NCBI GenBank assembly: GCA_934454635.1
Contig: CAKSFR010000019.1
Span: forward strand, 1-40,688
Length of the DNA stretch: 40,688 bases
Direction: 5' to 3'
Origin: an uncultured Ruminiclostridium sp.
GTDB lineage: Bacteria; Bacillota; Clostridia; Oscillospirales; Ruminococcaceae
Positions 29,529 to 36,707 of the stretch are shown in pieces. The notes under the pieces are model-generated. The model did not search any database, was not told the DNA's origin, and saw nothing but the letters and a program-made list of their open reading frames with translations. Numbering within the stretch: the first letter of the stretch is position 1; each line of letters starts with the position of its first letter. The position numbers were made by a program, and so were the translations under genes.

Positions 29529-30227
29529 TTATGCTTTTGCCGAGAAAGATTTTTCTCCCTCGTTTTCTTCTTTTTCCTTGGATTTTTTCGTTTCTTCCGC
29601 CTTAGCTTTTCGTATCTCGGCAAGCTTTTCCGCCTGATTCTGCTTTGTTTCGTTCAGACGCTCCATAAGCTCCGCGACCGTATTTGCTTTGACATTGCGG
29701 CTTCCGTCCGAGCCTGTAAGACCCTCGATAAGCCGCGCGGTTATTGAGATAGTCCCGTCCGCGTTGAGCGTTATTCCGAAGCGGTCTACCATGTCGGCGT
29801 CCTCGCCAAGTTCGCTGCGGGCAAAGTTAATGTCGTTCACGCTGCTTTCAATAACACCCTCATATTCCGCGGCAACGTCCTCGTCCGCCGCCATTTTTTC
29901 AAGCAGATCGGGGGTTATCAGCACATTGTACTCGCCTTTTCCCGAAGAAAGGAGCACGTCCGCCTCTTCGTCGGTTTCATAGTCGGCGATGATGAAATCC
30001 ATGTTGCCGTACTTTTTCTTGAGCCGCTCAAGATAGCTCTGCGCAGTTTTGCTGAGCTGAGAGGTTTTTGAAGAGCCGATCGCCATACCGCCGCGCAGAC
30101 TTTCTGAAAAGTCGGCACGATCCGTGTTTTTCGCTTTGGCGGTATTTTTACTGCCCGCCGCAGTCGCTTTTGCGTACGGGGTTGTTCCCGCAACGCCGTA
30201 CTGCCCATATCCGCCGATATTTACCAT
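29529..30227 (-). CDS. Protein of unknown function, DUF6033-like
   Basis: The 232-residue protein begins MVNIGGYGQYGVAGTTPYAKA, has a central folded part (YLERLKKKYGNMDFIIADYETDEEADVLLSSGKGEYNVLITPDLLEKMAAD) and ends in a long, highly charged, probably helical tail rich in Lys and Glu (about 195-232). It has no signal peptide or membrane segment. The start and overall pattern resemble the DUF6033 family of Clostridia, which has no known function; this assignment is from memory. The ATG at 30227 follows AAAGGA; an upstream ATG at 30245 does not. A weak promoter (TTAAGT-18-TATAAT, 30262-30291) lies upstream. Confidence 0.65.
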   Translation of the reverse strand: MVNIGGYGQYGVAGTTPYAKATAAGSKNTAKAKNTDRADFSESLRGGMAIGSSKTSQLSKTAQSYLERLKKKYGNMDFIIADYETDEEADVLLSSGKGEYNVLITPDLLEKMAADEDVAAEYEGVIESSVNDINFARSELGEDADMVDRFGITLNADGTISITARLIEGLTGSDGSRNVKANTVAELMERLNETKQNQAEKLAEIRKAKAEETKKSKEKEENEGEKSFSAKA

Positions 30228-30372
30228 TGTTATCAGTCCTTTCAAAAAATATCCGTTAAATATTATATCGGCAGAATTTTCGGAAACTTAACAGCAGAGC
30301 GTTAGATTCGGGCGTCTTGAAGTGTATTATGTATGAAAGCGCTTTTAGTTCAGAACAGTAGGAGGCGATGAT

Positions 30373-30837
30373 TTGGAGTCGGAAAAGTTCGGCGAATATG
30401 TCGGAAAATTTCACGAAACGGTGTTCCGCGTGGCGTTCGGTTACACGAAAAATCACGCCGACGCGCAGGATATTGAACAGGACGTTTTTCTGAAGCTGTA
30501 CCGCTGCGGGAAGAAATTCGAGTCCGATGAGCATATCCGCGCGTGGCTGATCCGCGTCACAATGAACACGGCGAAAAATTTTCTGCGGTCGTGCAGCGTG
30601 CGCAGGTACGAGCCGCTTGATGAGCAGATACCGAGCGCGAGCGAAAGCGACGGGGCGCTGCTCGAACTGGTGCGAGGGCTGAAGCCCGAATATCTGACCG
30701 CCGTTTATCTGCACTATTACGAGGGCTATTCCGTGAAAGAAATCGCGCGGATATGCCGCACAACTCCCGCTGCCGTGACAATGCGGCTCAGCAGGGCGCG
30801 GGAGCGACTGAAAAAAATAATCGAGGAGGATCAATGA
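30373..30837 (+). CDS. ECF-type RNA polymerase sigma factor
   Basis: The 154-residue protein has sigma-70 region 2 (FGYTKNHADAQDIEQDVFLKLYR and HIRAWLIRVTMNTAKNFLRS, about 22-75) and region 4 (LKPEYLTAVYLHYYEGYSVKEIARICRTTPAAVTMRLSRARERLKK, about 103-150) and lacks regions 1 and 3, as in ECF factors. It redirects RNA polymerase in response to a signal. The start is a TTG at 30373 with GGAGG 7 bases upstream. It overlaps the next gene by 4 bases (ATGA), which encodes a membrane-anchored partner, the usual sigma/anti-sigma arrangement. Confidence 0.9.
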   Translation: MESEKFGEYVGKFHETVFRVAFGYTKNHADAQDIEQDVFLKLYRCGKKFESDEHIRAWLIRVTMNTAKNFLRSCSVRRYEPLDEQIPSASESDGALLELVRGLKPEYLTAVYLHYYEGYSVKEIARICRTTPAAVTMRLSRARERLKKIIEEDQ

Positions 30838-31754
30838 CCATGAAAAGCGAAATCAACAGAATATACGATAAAATCACGCCGTCTATGAGCAGCGAAGAGG
30901 TGACCACGAGAGTGCTTGAAAGAGCGGGAAAGGCAGAACGAAAGCGCCCGTTCAGACCCGTTATTGCAGCGGCGGCAGCGGCAGTTACCGTCTGCGCGGC
31001 AACGGTCGCGGCGGGAGCGGTAAACGACTGGGACTACCTCGGGATTTTCGAGAAAATTTTCGGCGAGAGGGCGCAGTCAATGTCAGAAAATATTATTTCA
31101 AAAGCGGAGATCCTCGAAAATACCTTTGCGGACGTAAGCTTCGAGGTAGTCGCGGCGGCAGCCGACCCGACGACGTTTATGATAGTTGTGGATTCGTACG
31201 GTGCGAGTGAGCAGGATGATTACGGTTTTAACATTTCGCCTGAAAACTACTCTGAGCAATTTGACGGTTACGGACTTTGCACTTATAGCGAGCAGCTTTC
31301 CGAAAGCTGTGTGCGCACGTCACTGTATTATTCAAGCGGCAGCTTTTCAAAGGAAAATTACCTGCTTACGATAAGCAGAGGTGCACAGCGGTGCGTTATC
31401 CGTCTTGCGGCGGACTATTCGGCGCAAACAGTTCAGTATAACGTGGGCAGAGAAGTAATGACTTCTGCTGAGGAACCCATGTGGATAGAAAAGGCTGAAA
31501 TATCCGCTATTTCCGCGCATTTTTCGGGCGTGAAGAGTGCGTCTAAGATCAATGCTGCAAGTGTTGACAAGGATAAAGTGTTTGCGGTAACTGCCGACGG
31601 CAAGCGCCACGCGATAAAGTGCATGACTTCCCGTGGCGAGGTTGTAAATAATGCAAATTTTGACGGAGAGTTTTTCCTTTCGTTTGACGAGCCGCTTGAC
31701 CCGAACGACGTTACGGCGATCGACTTCGGGACGGACGTTCTTGAGCTAAAATAA
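30834..31754 (+). CDS. Putative membrane-anchored anti-sigma factor
   Basis: The 306-residue protein has a short charged N-terminal segment (about 1-35; SEEVTTRVLERAGKAERKRPF), one membrane helix (PVIAAAAAAVTVCAATVAAGAV, about 41-62) and a large external region of about 240 residues of unknown fold. By position and layout it should hold the ECF sigma factor inactive from the cytoplasmic side and sense a signal outside. There is no zinc-binding anti-sigma motif. The ATG at 30834 overlaps the sigma stop codon; an ATG at 30840 is also possible and is better spaced from GAGGAGG. A MITE-like element follows 19 bases after the stop. Confidence 0.7.
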   Translation: MTMKSEINRIYDKITPSMSSEEVTTRVLERAGKAERKRPFRPVIAAAAAAVTVCAATVAAGAVNDWDYLGIFEKIFGERAQSMSENIISKAEILENTFADVSFEVVAAAADPTTFMIVVDSYGASEQDDYGFNISPENYSEQFDGYGLCTYSEQLSESCVRTSLYYSSGSFSKENYLLTISRGAQRCVIRLAADYSAQTVQYNVGREVMTSAEEPMWIEKAEISAISAHFSGVKSASKINAASVDKDKVFAVTADGKRHAIKCMTSRGEVVNNANFDGEFFLSFDEPLDPNDVTAIDFGTDVLELK

Positions 31755-31773
31755 CTGTGTTCTTGTGGGATTA

Positions 31774-31875
31774 ATACTAAGCACCAATAAAACTGTAGAT
31801 AAAACTTCTCATATAACCCATATATGCAAAGATTATATTCGATTTTTTGTATAGTTTTTAATTGGTGCTGAGTAT
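31774..31875. mobile_element. MITE-like element, copy 2
   Basis: A 102-base copy with the same 15-base terminal inverted repeats as the copies at 26344 and 35437; it is very close to the latter. It lies between the anti-sigma gene and the terminator shared with pckG. It has no coding capacity; open frames through it are shadows of the repeat. Confidence 0.8.
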
Positions 31876-31879
31876 AACA

Positions 31880-31920
31880 AAACCCGAAAACAGCCAAAGC
31901 TGCTTTCGGGTTTGTTTTTT
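31880..31920. terminator. Bidirectional terminator at the end of pckG
   Basis: aaacccgaaa (31880-31889) and tttcgggttt (31904-31913), with inner cagc/gctg, form a strong hairpin followed by gtttttt on the plus strand and T-rich DNA on the minus strand. It serves the convergent anti-sigma gene and pckG. Confidence 0.85.
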
Positions 31921-31938
31921 ATCATTTTTTTAAACGGA

Positions 31939-33738
31939 TTACTTAGCTAAGCGCTTTTCGAGGTTGTCAAGCTGCTTTTCAAGTTCAGCAGGAACCCTAC
32001 CGCCCTTAGCAGCGATGTCGTCCTTGTAGTATCTGCGCATTTCTGCGATTTCCTTTGTCCAGAGATCCTTATCAACGTAGAGGAGCTTATCCATAATTTC
32101 GGGAGTAACCTCGTCTTCGATACCGTCGGTGTTGATGTCGCCCTTCTTGGGGAGGTAGCCGATAGCGGTTTCGTCAGCGTCGATAGTGCCTTCGCAGCGC
32201 TTGATGATCCAGTCGAGAACTCTCATGTTGTCGCCGTAGCCGGGCCACATGAAGTTGCCGTCCTCGTCAGTCTTGAACCAGTTTACGTTGAAGATCTTAG
32301 GAGCCTTATCGCCGAGCTTTTCGCCCATTTCGAGCCAGTGTGCCCAGTAATCGCCTACGTTATAGCCGATGAAAGGCTTCATAGCCATCGGGTCGTGACG
32401 GAGAACGCCTACTGCGCCTGTTGCGGCAGCAGTTGTTTCGGAGGAAACAGCAGAACCCATATATGTGCCGTGAGTCCAGTCGAACGACTGATATACGAGA
32501 GGAGTTGTAGAAGCGCGTCTGCCGCCGAAGATGATAGCGGAGATCGGAACGCCCTGCGGGTTGTTAAATTCGGGCGAGATGCAGGGGCAGTTGATTGCCG
32601 GAGCGGTGAAACGGCTGTTCGGGTGAGCAAGAGTGTTGCCCGCAGCGATATATTCGGGGCCGTTTACCTTTGCACCCTTCCATTCGGTTGCGTTTACGGG
32701 CGGGTTCTTGTCGAGCTTTTCCCACCAAACCGTCATATCGTCATTGTTGATAGCAACGTTTGTGAAAATGGTGTTCTTGCTTGTGGAAGCGAGAGCGTTG
32801 TGGTTGGACTTATCGTTTGTTCCGGGTGCAACGCCAAAGAAGCCGTTTTCGGGGTTGATAGCGTAGAGTCTGCCGTCTTCGCCCTGCTTCATCCACGCGA
32901 TATCGTCGCCTACCGTGAATACTTCGTAGCCGTTCTTCTTATATCCCTCGGGCGGAATGAGCATTGCGAGGTTGGTCTTTCCGCAGGCGGACGGGAAAGC
33001 AGCGGTGATGTACTTAACTTCACCGTCGGGCTTCTTAACGCCTAAGATGAGCATATGTTCAGCCATCCAGCCTTCTTTCCAACCCTGATAGGAAGCGATT
33101 CTGAGTGCGAAGCATTTCTTTCCGAGAAGAACGTTTCCGCCGTACGCGGAGTTGATGGACCAGATCGTGTTGTCCTCGGGGAAGTGAACGATATATCTCT
33201 TTTCGGGGTCAACGTCAGCCTTGGAATGTAAGCCGCGAACGAAGTCGTTGGAGGTATCGCCGAGGTTTTTGAAAGCGTCTGCGCCCATTCTGGTCATGAT
33301 AGCCATGTTAAGAACAACGTAGATAGAGTCGGAAAGCTCAACGCCTACCTTAGCGAGAGGCGAACCGATAGGACCCATGGAGTAGGGGATAACGTACATT
33401 GTTCTGCCCTTCATAACTCCGTCGAACATGGGGGTAAGCTTTGCGTACATTTCCTTAGGGTCGCACCAGTTGTTGGTAGGACCTGCGTTTTCCTTTGTAC
33501 GGCTGCATATAAAGGTTCTGTCCTCAACGCGGGCTACGTCGTTGGGCTTTGTTCTGTGATAAAGGCAACCCGGGAGCTTTTCTTCGTTGAGCTTTATCAT
33601 TTCGCCGGTAGCGATAGCTTCTTCGCGAAGCTGTGCGAGCTGTTCTTTGCTTCCGTCAATCCAGACAATTTTGTCCGGCTTTGTGAGGGCTGCCATTTCG
33701 TCAACCCACTTGAGAACATTCTGATTGTTTGTCATCAT
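31939..33738 (-). CDS. pckG: Phosphoenolpyruvate carboxykinase (GTP)
   Basis: This enzyme interconverts oxaloacetate and phosphoenolpyruvate with GTP/GDP; in fermenting gut anaerobes it often runs towards oxaloacetate to feed succinate or propionate formation. The 599-residue protein has the GTP-type P-loop FPSACGKTNLAM with the reactive Cys252, kinase motif 2 GDDIAWM (277-283), and PNSRFTAPA for nucleotide binding. Length fits the family. AAGGAG precedes the ATG by 10 bases; a second ATG follows immediately. It is a single-gene unit with its own promoter, a structured leader and a strong terminator. Confidence 0.96.
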   Translation of the reverse strand: MMTNNQNVLKWVDEMAALTKPDKIVWIDGSKEQLAQLREEAIATGEMIKLNEEKLPGCLYHRTKPNDVARVEDRTFICSRTKENAGPTNNWCDPKEMYAKLTPMFDGVMKGRTMYVIPYSMGPIGSPLAKVGVELSDSIYVVLNMAIMTRMGADAFKNLGDTSNDFVRGLHSKADVDPEKRYIVHFPEDNTIWSINSAYGGNVLLGKKCFALRIASYQGWKEGWMAEHMLILGVKKPDGEVKYITAAFPSACGKTNLAMLIPPEGYKKNGYEVFTVGDDIAWMKQGEDGRLYAINPENGFFGVAPGTNDKSNHNALASTSKNTIFTNVAINNDDMTVWWEKLDKNPPVNATEWKGAKVNGPEYIAAGNTLAHPNSRFTAPAINCPCISPEFNNPQGVPISAIIFGGRRASTTPLVYQSFDWTHGTYMGSAVSSETTAAATGAVGVLRHDPMAMKPFIGYNVGDYWAHWLEMGEKLGDKAPKIFNVNWFKTDEDGNFMWPGYGDNMRVLDWIIKRCEGTIDADETAIGYLPKKGDINTDGIEDEVTPEIMDKLLYVDKDLWTKEIAEMRRYYKDDIAAKGGRVPAELEKQLDNLEKRLAK

Positions 33739-33769
33739 GGTCGGTAATCTCCTTAAATTCGATTATTGC

Positions 33770-33826
33770 GCCGCTATGTGCGGCAGCACAAGCAGAGGCG
33801 ATGCACATTGTGCGCCTTACGCTTGT
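33770..33826 (-). promoter_or_regulatory. Two-hairpin leader of pckG
   Basis: The leader can form gccgc/gcggc (33770-33784) and a larger hairpin closed by acaagc/gcttgt (33788-33793, 33821-33826) with inner ggcg/cgcc. It starts near the predicted transcription start. Function is unknown; the paired arms are why I list it. Confidence 0.4.
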
Positions 33827-33838
33827 TTCACAAATACT

Positions 33839-33867
33839 ATTATATAACATTTTTTGCAAGAGGTCAA
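33839..33867 (-). promoter_or_regulatory. Promoter of pckG
   Basis: Reading leftward, TTGACC (33862-33867), a 17-base spacer and TATAAT (33839-33844). Confidence 0.75.
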
Positions 33868-34154
33868 GAGCTTTTGTTCATTTTTCTCAGCTTTTTTAAA
33901 AAACTTTCATAATTCCCGCAGTTGTGCATATCTTTTTCTATATTTATACCAAAAAGCGCAGCCGGATTGCGGATTTTGACCTAAAATCAATGAGGTTTCC
34001 AACGGAAAATGGCATTTTGATTTTTAAATCCTGCAAAAATTGGCTTCCGAAGTGTATTAAATCCCCGAATTTGCATATAAAAAAACAAAAAGTCTGACGG
34101 ATTTTTTTGTGGAATTTCACGGCGGGTTTTTGTCGAGGTTTGTGAAATTCCCGC
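33868..34154. other. AT-rich gene-free stretch
   Basis: Between the pckG promoter and the terminator of the spore protein gene I see nothing recognisable. A 70-codon open frame at 33944-34156 has no ribosome binding site and no coding character. Confidence 0.5.
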
Positions 34155-34194
34155 AAAAAAGCAAAGGCACCGCCTTTATCAGACAGTGCCTTTG
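34155..34194 (-). terminator. Terminator of the spore protein gene
   Basis: caaaggcac (34162-34170) and gtgcctttg (34186-34194) pair perfectly; on the minus strand CTTTTTT follows. Confidence 0.8.
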
Positions 34195-34206
34195 GAAAAA
34201 ACTTAC

Positions 34207-34389
34207 TTACTGAGCAGAATTTTCGTAAGATTCAATCATCTTCTTAACCATCTGGCCGCCTACGGAACCAACCTGCTTGGCAGTGAGGTCGCCGTTGTAG
34301 CCTTCCTTGAGCGGAACGCCTACTTCGTTAGCCGCCTGCATCTTGATGCTGTTTAATGCTGCATTCTTCTTATTCTTGTTATTAGCCAT
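34207..34389 (-). CDS. Alpha/beta-type small acid-soluble spore protein
   Basis: The 60-residue protein (MANNKNKKNAALNSIKMQAA... to the end) has the family signatures QAANEVGVPLKEGYNGDLTAKQVGSVGGQMVKKMIE. These proteins coat spore DNA and protect it from UV and heat. I use the ATG at 34389; the ATG at 34401 touches the AAAGGA site and would be too close. It is a single gene with its own terminator. Together with Spo0A it shows that the organism belongs to a spore-forming lineage. A sporulation-type -10 (AATACTA) lies upstream but I could not place its -35 with confidence. Confidence 0.92.
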   Translation of the reverse strand: MANNKNKKNAALNSIKMQAANEVGVPLKEGYNGDLTAKQVGSVGGQMVKKMIESYENSAQ

Positions 34390-34540
34390 TTTTATATCCA
34401 TTCCTTTCCGGTCGAGAGGAACTTTGCCTCTCTGAAAACGTTTGTTTTTTTCAAGGACTTTTGCCCTTGCAATAGTATTATTTCTCGACTTATTTTCAAT
34501 ATTACAGGTAAATTTTCTGTGTTTTTCAAAAAATCGGAAA

Positions 34541-34565
34541 CAAAAAGCGCGGCTTTCGCCGCGCT
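34541..34565 (-). terminator. Terminator of the amino-acid binding protein gene
   Basis: agcgcggc (34546-34553) and gccgcgct (34558-34565) pair perfectly around tttc; on the minus strand a T5 run follows. Confidence 0.85.
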
Positions 34566-34571
34566 GTTGCT

Positions 34572-35333
34572 TCAGAAGTATTTTTTCATTATTTCATCAA
34601 GCGTCCCGTCTGCTTTCAGCTCCGCAAGAGCGGAATTGATGTCCGCGAGAAGCTCACTGTTCCCTTTTTTAACGCAGATCCCGAACTCTTCGGGGTCGTT
34701 TTCCTGTATCCACGTCATTTCAAATATATCGTATTTTTTCAGATAGTTTTCGGCGACCATGCTGTCGCAGACGAGCGCGTCCAAGCGTCCCGCCTCCAAG
34801 TCCGAAAAAACGTCGGACGCTGTTGCATAAGCGAAGCGGTTGAACTCGAATCCGCTGCTTATCGCAAAGTCCGTAATAAAATTATCCGATGTGGTTTCGT
34901 CCTGCACACCTATTTTAAGCCCTGCGGTCTCTTCGGGGGAGGTCGGCTTAAATTCGGCGTCCTTACGCGTCATTAGGCACTGATAATTTGTGATATACGG
35001 GTCTGAAAAATCGAATTTTTCGGTTCTGCTTTCGGTTATCGTGACGGCAGACATCACGCAGTCGTAATTGTTTTTGTTCAGACCTTCGAGAATGCCCTCC
35101 CAAGCGGTTTCAACGATCTCCGCTTTCATTCCCATTTTTTCGGCGAGCGCTTTTCCGAGTTCGATATCGATACCGAGCTGCTCCTTGTCCTCCGAATAAT
35201 ATTCAAACGGCGGATATCCGAAGTTGCAGCCGATTTTTAAGGACGGCTTTTCGGGCTCGGCTGAACCGCATCCGACCGCGCAGAACGCAGTGATACAGGC
35301 TGTTATTGCTGAAAAAAATTTTTTTGCTTTCAT
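34572..35333 (-). CDS. Amino-acid type ABC substrate-binding lipoprotein
   Basis: The 253-residue protein begins MKAKKFFSAITACITAFCAVGCGSAE with lipobox CAVGC and continues with a family 3 solute-binding fold: LKIGCNFGYPPFEYYSEDKEQLGIDIELGKALAEKMGMK, YDCVMSAVTITESRTEKFDFSDPY, GLKIGVQDETTSDNFI and LDALVCDSMVAENYLKK. It binds a polar amino acid outside the cell. I chose the ATG at 35333, which follows GAAAGGA at about 11 bases; upstream ATGs are before that site. No permease or ATPase gene is adjacent, so it is an orphan that must work with a transporter elsewhere or act as a sensor. Confidence 0.9.
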   Translation of the reverse strand: MKAKKFFSAITACITAFCAVGCGSAEPEKPSLKIGCNFGYPPFEYYSEDKEQLGIDIELGKALAEKMGMKAEIVETAWEGILEGLNKNNYDCVMSAVTITESRTEKFDFSDPYITNYQCLMTRKDAEFKPTSPEETAGLKIGVQDETTSDNFITDFAISSGFEFNRFAYATASDVFSDLEAGRLDALVCDSMVAENYLKKYDIFEMTWIQENDPEEFGICVKKGNSELLADINSALAELKADGTLDEIMKKYF

Positions 35334-35364
35334 TTTTCGGCGTTCCTTTCCCATTATTATATAC

Positions 35365-35393
35365 AGTTTATCATATATCTTCAAAAAAGTCAA
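35365..35393 (-). promoter_or_regulatory. Promoter of the amino-acid binding protein gene
   Basis: Reading leftward, TTGACT (35388-35393), a 17-base spacer ending in TGA, and TAAACT (35365-35370). Confidence 0.65.
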
Positions 35394-35436
35394 CCGAAAA
35401 CGAAAAAATCAGTAACATTTGCACAAATGCAGCCTT

Positions 35437-35538
35437 ATACTAAGCACCAATAAAACCATAGATAAAAATTCTCATATAACCCATATATGCAAGGATTATA
35501 TTCGTTTTTTTGTATAGTTTTCAATTGGTGCTGAGTAT
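35437..35538. mobile_element. MITE-like element, copy 3
   Basis: A 102-base copy with 15-base terminal inverted repeats, nearly identical to the copy at 31774. Its last base is also the last base of the stop codon of the leftward methyltransferase gene (stop 35538-35540), so the element abuts or supplies that gene's end. Confidence 0.8.
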
Positions 35539-36653
35539 TAACAATAGCTGTAAAATCTGCACATGAGCATACCGTTGTACAGCTTGCGGTTGCGTGCCGC
35601 CTTTTCGCCGAAAAGCGACTCAAATTCGGGGTCGGAGGTGATTATATAAAGCTCGTTTTCGCCGCGTGGGAGAAAGCGTTTTCCCATAGTACGGTAAATT
35701 TCGTGAGCTTCTGAGGTTTCGCCCATGCGCTCTGCGTATGGCGGGTTTGTGATTATTTTGGCTTTGCTTACGGGACTGCTGAAATCGCGGATCGCGCGCC
35801 GTTCGACCGTGATGAAGCCGTCAACGCCCGCTTTCCACGCATTGTCGCGGGTCAGCTCTGCGGCTTCTCGGTCGATATCGTAGCCGAATGCGCGGAACTC
35901 GCAGTCTTTTTTAACTGCACAGCGCGCTTCTTCAAAAGCATTTTCCCAAACGCGGCGGTCGGAAAAGCCCCATTCGGTCGCGGTGAACGTTCTGTTCAGC
36001 CCCGGCGCGATATTTGCGGCTTTTAGCGCCGCTTCTATAAGTATTGTTCCGCTTCCGCAGAAAGGGTCGATAACGACATCACCGCTGCGGACGCGCGCGA
36101 GGTCGACCAGCCCCGCCGCGAGCGTTTCCTTTATCGGTGCGGCGTTAGAGCGCGAACGATAGCCGCGCTTGTGCAGACCGACGCCCGACGTGTCGAGCGT
36201 TACCGTCATTTTGTTTTTCATCAGCAGGAAGTGTATCGGCAGTACTGCGCCCGTTTCGGGAAGCGTTCCGATGTGGTATTTTTCCTGCATACGCAGCACG
36301 AACGCTTTTTTCATAGTGCGCTGTATAGCGGGTATACTCGTCAGCGCCGAGTTGAGCGAATGCCCCTTTATAATGTGCAGCTTGTCGTTTCTGCCCGCAT
36401 ATTCTTCGATAGGGATTTCGCGCAGGCGGTAGAAAATGTCGTCGAAGGTCTTAGCCTCGAAGCTTGCGAGAACTATTCCTATGCGCTCCGCAACGGAACA
36501 GGTTATGTTTGCCTTTGCGATAACGCTTTCGTCGCCTGTGAAATCTACACGTCCGTCGCACGCGGCTATATTTTCGCCGCCCGCGCGGCGAATTTCAAAA
36601 GAAAGCGTTTTTTCAAGCCCGAAATGGCAGGGCGCGGTCAGGTTATATGTCAT
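35538..36653 (-). CDS. THUMP-domain RNA methyltransferase, RlmL type
   Basis: The 371-residue protein has an N-terminal ferredoxin-like/THUMP region (about 1-160), then a Rossmann methyltransferase with AdoMet motif DPFCGSGT (196-203) and catalytic motif NPPYAER (303-309). It corresponds to the RlmL/YpsC family that methylates a guanine N2 in 23S rRNA. AAAGGAT precedes the ATG. The penicillin-binding protein gene ends 54 bases upstream, with a terminator in between that ends only about 6 bases before the ribosome binding site. Confidence 0.9.
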   Translation of the reverse strand: MTYNLTAPCHFGLEKTLSFEIRRAGGENIAACDGRVDFTGDESVIAKANITCSVAERIGIVLASFEAKTFDDIFYRLREIPIEEYAGRNDKLHIIKGHSLNSALTSIPAIQRTMKKAFVLRMQEKYHIGTLPETGAVLPIHFLLMKNKMTVTLDTSGVGLHKRGYRSRSNAAPIKETLAAGLVDLARVRSGDVVIDPFCGSGTILIEAALKAANIAPGLNRTFTATEWGFSDRRVWENAFEEARCAVKKDCEFRAFGYDIDREAAELTRDNAWKAGVDGFITVERRAIRDFSSPVSKAKIITNPPYAERMGETSEAHEIYRTMGKRFLPRGENELYIITSDPEFESLFGEKAARNRKLYNGMLMCRFYSYC

Positions 36654-36668
36654 GTGAGATCCTTTCGT

Positions 36669-36693
36669 AAAAAAGGGCGGGGAAGTCCCGCCC
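36669..36693 (-). terminator. Terminator between the penicillin-binding protein and methyltransferase genes
   Basis: gggcggg (36675-36681) and cccgccc (36687-36693) pair perfectly; on the minus strand a T6 run follows. The methyltransferase probably depends on read-through or on a promoter I cannot see. Confidence 0.8.
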
Positions 36694-36707
36694 TCAATGA
36701 TAATATA

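Noticed and set aside
31433..31897. 154-codon leftward open frame through MITE-like copy 2
   Set aside because: Part of its translation recurs at copy 3 only because the DNA repeat does; the rest is antisense to the anti-sigma gene.
33944..34156. 70-codon open frame upstream of pckG
   Set aside because: No ribosome binding site, no promoter and low-complexity composition.
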